Assembly: GCF_964204645.1 (NCBI RefSeq)
Contig: NC_134025.1
Coordinates: 17,144,001-17,208,000 of the forward strand
Direction of reading: 5' to 3'
From: Tubulanus polymorphus
Lineage: Eukaryota; Nemertea; Palaeonemertea; Tubulaniformes; Tubulanidae
DNA: 64,000 bases
The translations under genes and the position numbers were made by a program. The notes under the pieces are model-generated. The model did no database searches, was not told the origin of the DNA, and saw only the letters and a program-made list of their open reading frames with translations. This document shows positions 63,501 through 64,000 of the stretch, one piece after another; position 1 is the first letter of the stretch; the number at the start of each line of letters is the position of its first letter.

Positions 63501-64000
63501 GAGTTATCAAATTACCAAAAAAGAATTAAACCCGAAAATCATATTCATACAGAAAAGTTAATGGTAACTCAAGAAGATAAATATAATTATGTAGTACATT
63601 ATAGAATGTTAAAGTTTTATTTGAATCAAGGAATGATTATAAAAAAAGTACATAGATATATTTCATTCAGCCAATCTAAGTGGTTAGAAAAATATATAGA
63701 TTTTAACACCAAACAGAGAACTGAAGCTAAAACTGATTTCGAGAAAGATTTTTTCAAGTTAATGAATAATGCATTCTATGGTAAGACTTGTGAAAATATT
63801 AGAAATAGAAATGATATTGAGTTAGTTAGTAATGGTAAAAGAATTAGACATTTACAATCATATCCTAAGTTTTTAGGTAACAGAATATTTGATGAAAATT
63901 TAGCTGCAGTTAAAATGAGAAGAACATCAATGAAAATTAATAAACCAATCTATGTTGGCGCTTCAGTTTTAGAATTATCAAAATTACTAATGTATGAATT
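60546..64000 (+). pseudogene. polB: Protein-primed DNA polymerase B (E), broken and cut by window edge
   Basis: Two N-terminal C2H2 fingers; frameshift at about 61140; DDKCFLWAIISCLHP block (absent from D) near 61455; frameshift near 61835 in the third finger; exonuclease I YGDFES (61996), intact HNH-like CYYCEK...RDHDHLNGKFRGAAHENCN (62345-62455), exonuclease II GYDAHLF; stops near 62863 and 62895; motif A DANNLYGWAM (63258) and motif B KLMNNAFYGKT (63756). The window ends before motif C. Complements D in showing which blocks D has lost. Confidence 0.9.

Larger units (their letters stand above)
60023..64000 (+). mobile_element. Polinton copy E, left end only
   Basis: Begins AGTAATAGGGGTTTAG within the hAT-like sequence; only the terminal palindrome and most of polymerase are in the window. 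Polymerase is of the D lineage. Confidence 0.88.

Noticed and set aside
1-64000. Giant-virus or virophage genome fragment
   Set aside because: Integrase, terminal AGT repeats and nested insertion with BEL, LINE and hAT sequences show integrated animal Polintons, not a free viral genome.

Overview
The window is eukaryotic, almost certainly metazoan, genomic DNA built almost entirely of nested mobile elements. There are no bacterial operon signals and no host gene that I can support. Most of it is very AT-rich and consists of five copies (here called A-E) of Maverick/Polinton DNA transposons, the self-synthesising, virus-like elements related to adintoviruses. The recognisable hallmarks are a protein-primed family B DNA polymerase, an RVE-type DDE integrase with a C-terminal chromodomain-like segment, an A32/FtsK-type packaging ATPase, a double jelly-roll major capsid protein, a penton-like minor capsid protein, and a set of small conserved membrane/virion proteins. 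A BEL/Pao LTR retrotransposon of more ordinary base composition, a LINE endonuclease fragment, a hAT-like fragment and a 412-bp MITE fill the rest; BEL/Pao elements point to an animal, probably an invertebrate.

Layout. 1-15341: Polinton A, minus strand, left end outside the window; its polymerase is wrecked but several structural genes are intact. 15342-about 24475: Polinton B, plus strand, starting abruptly inside its penton gene exactly where A's terminal repeat ends, so A probably inserted into B. 24463-25116: non-coding DNA. 25117-36157: Polinton C, an 11-kb element with an internal deletion that removed the polymerase domain and penton. 36158-36743: LINE fragment. 36748-40903 and 58227-59173: one BEL/Pao element split by two later insertions, a MITE with a perfect 6-bp target duplication (38521-38932) inside reverse transcriptase and the 17.3-kb Polinton D (40904-58226) inside the integrase domain. 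59425-60003: hAT-like fragment. 60023-64000: start of Polinton E, cut by the window edge.

How the genes work together. In A-C all structural genes run head to tail with spacers of about 17-25 bases, and nearly every spacer is the same sequence, a T-run followed by TATAAATG or TAAATAAATG. Polymerase and a few accessory genes instead carry a different upstream motif (TTTTAATAAAA, then TTAAAATG). This looks like two promoter classes. A carries an extra divergent gene with zinc fingers and a zinc ribbon that resembles viral late transcription factors. 

The most interesting unexplained items are: (1) a compact structured element, seen in B, C and D, whose stems are kept by compensatory changes while its internal loops are constant; (2) long palindromes forming the extreme ends of D and E; (3) a variable-copy CTAGTT repeat array always upstream of the same gene pair; (4) clear modular exchange between two Polinton lineages. 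Most copies carry stops or frameshifts, so the cluster is a graveyard, with some recent members.
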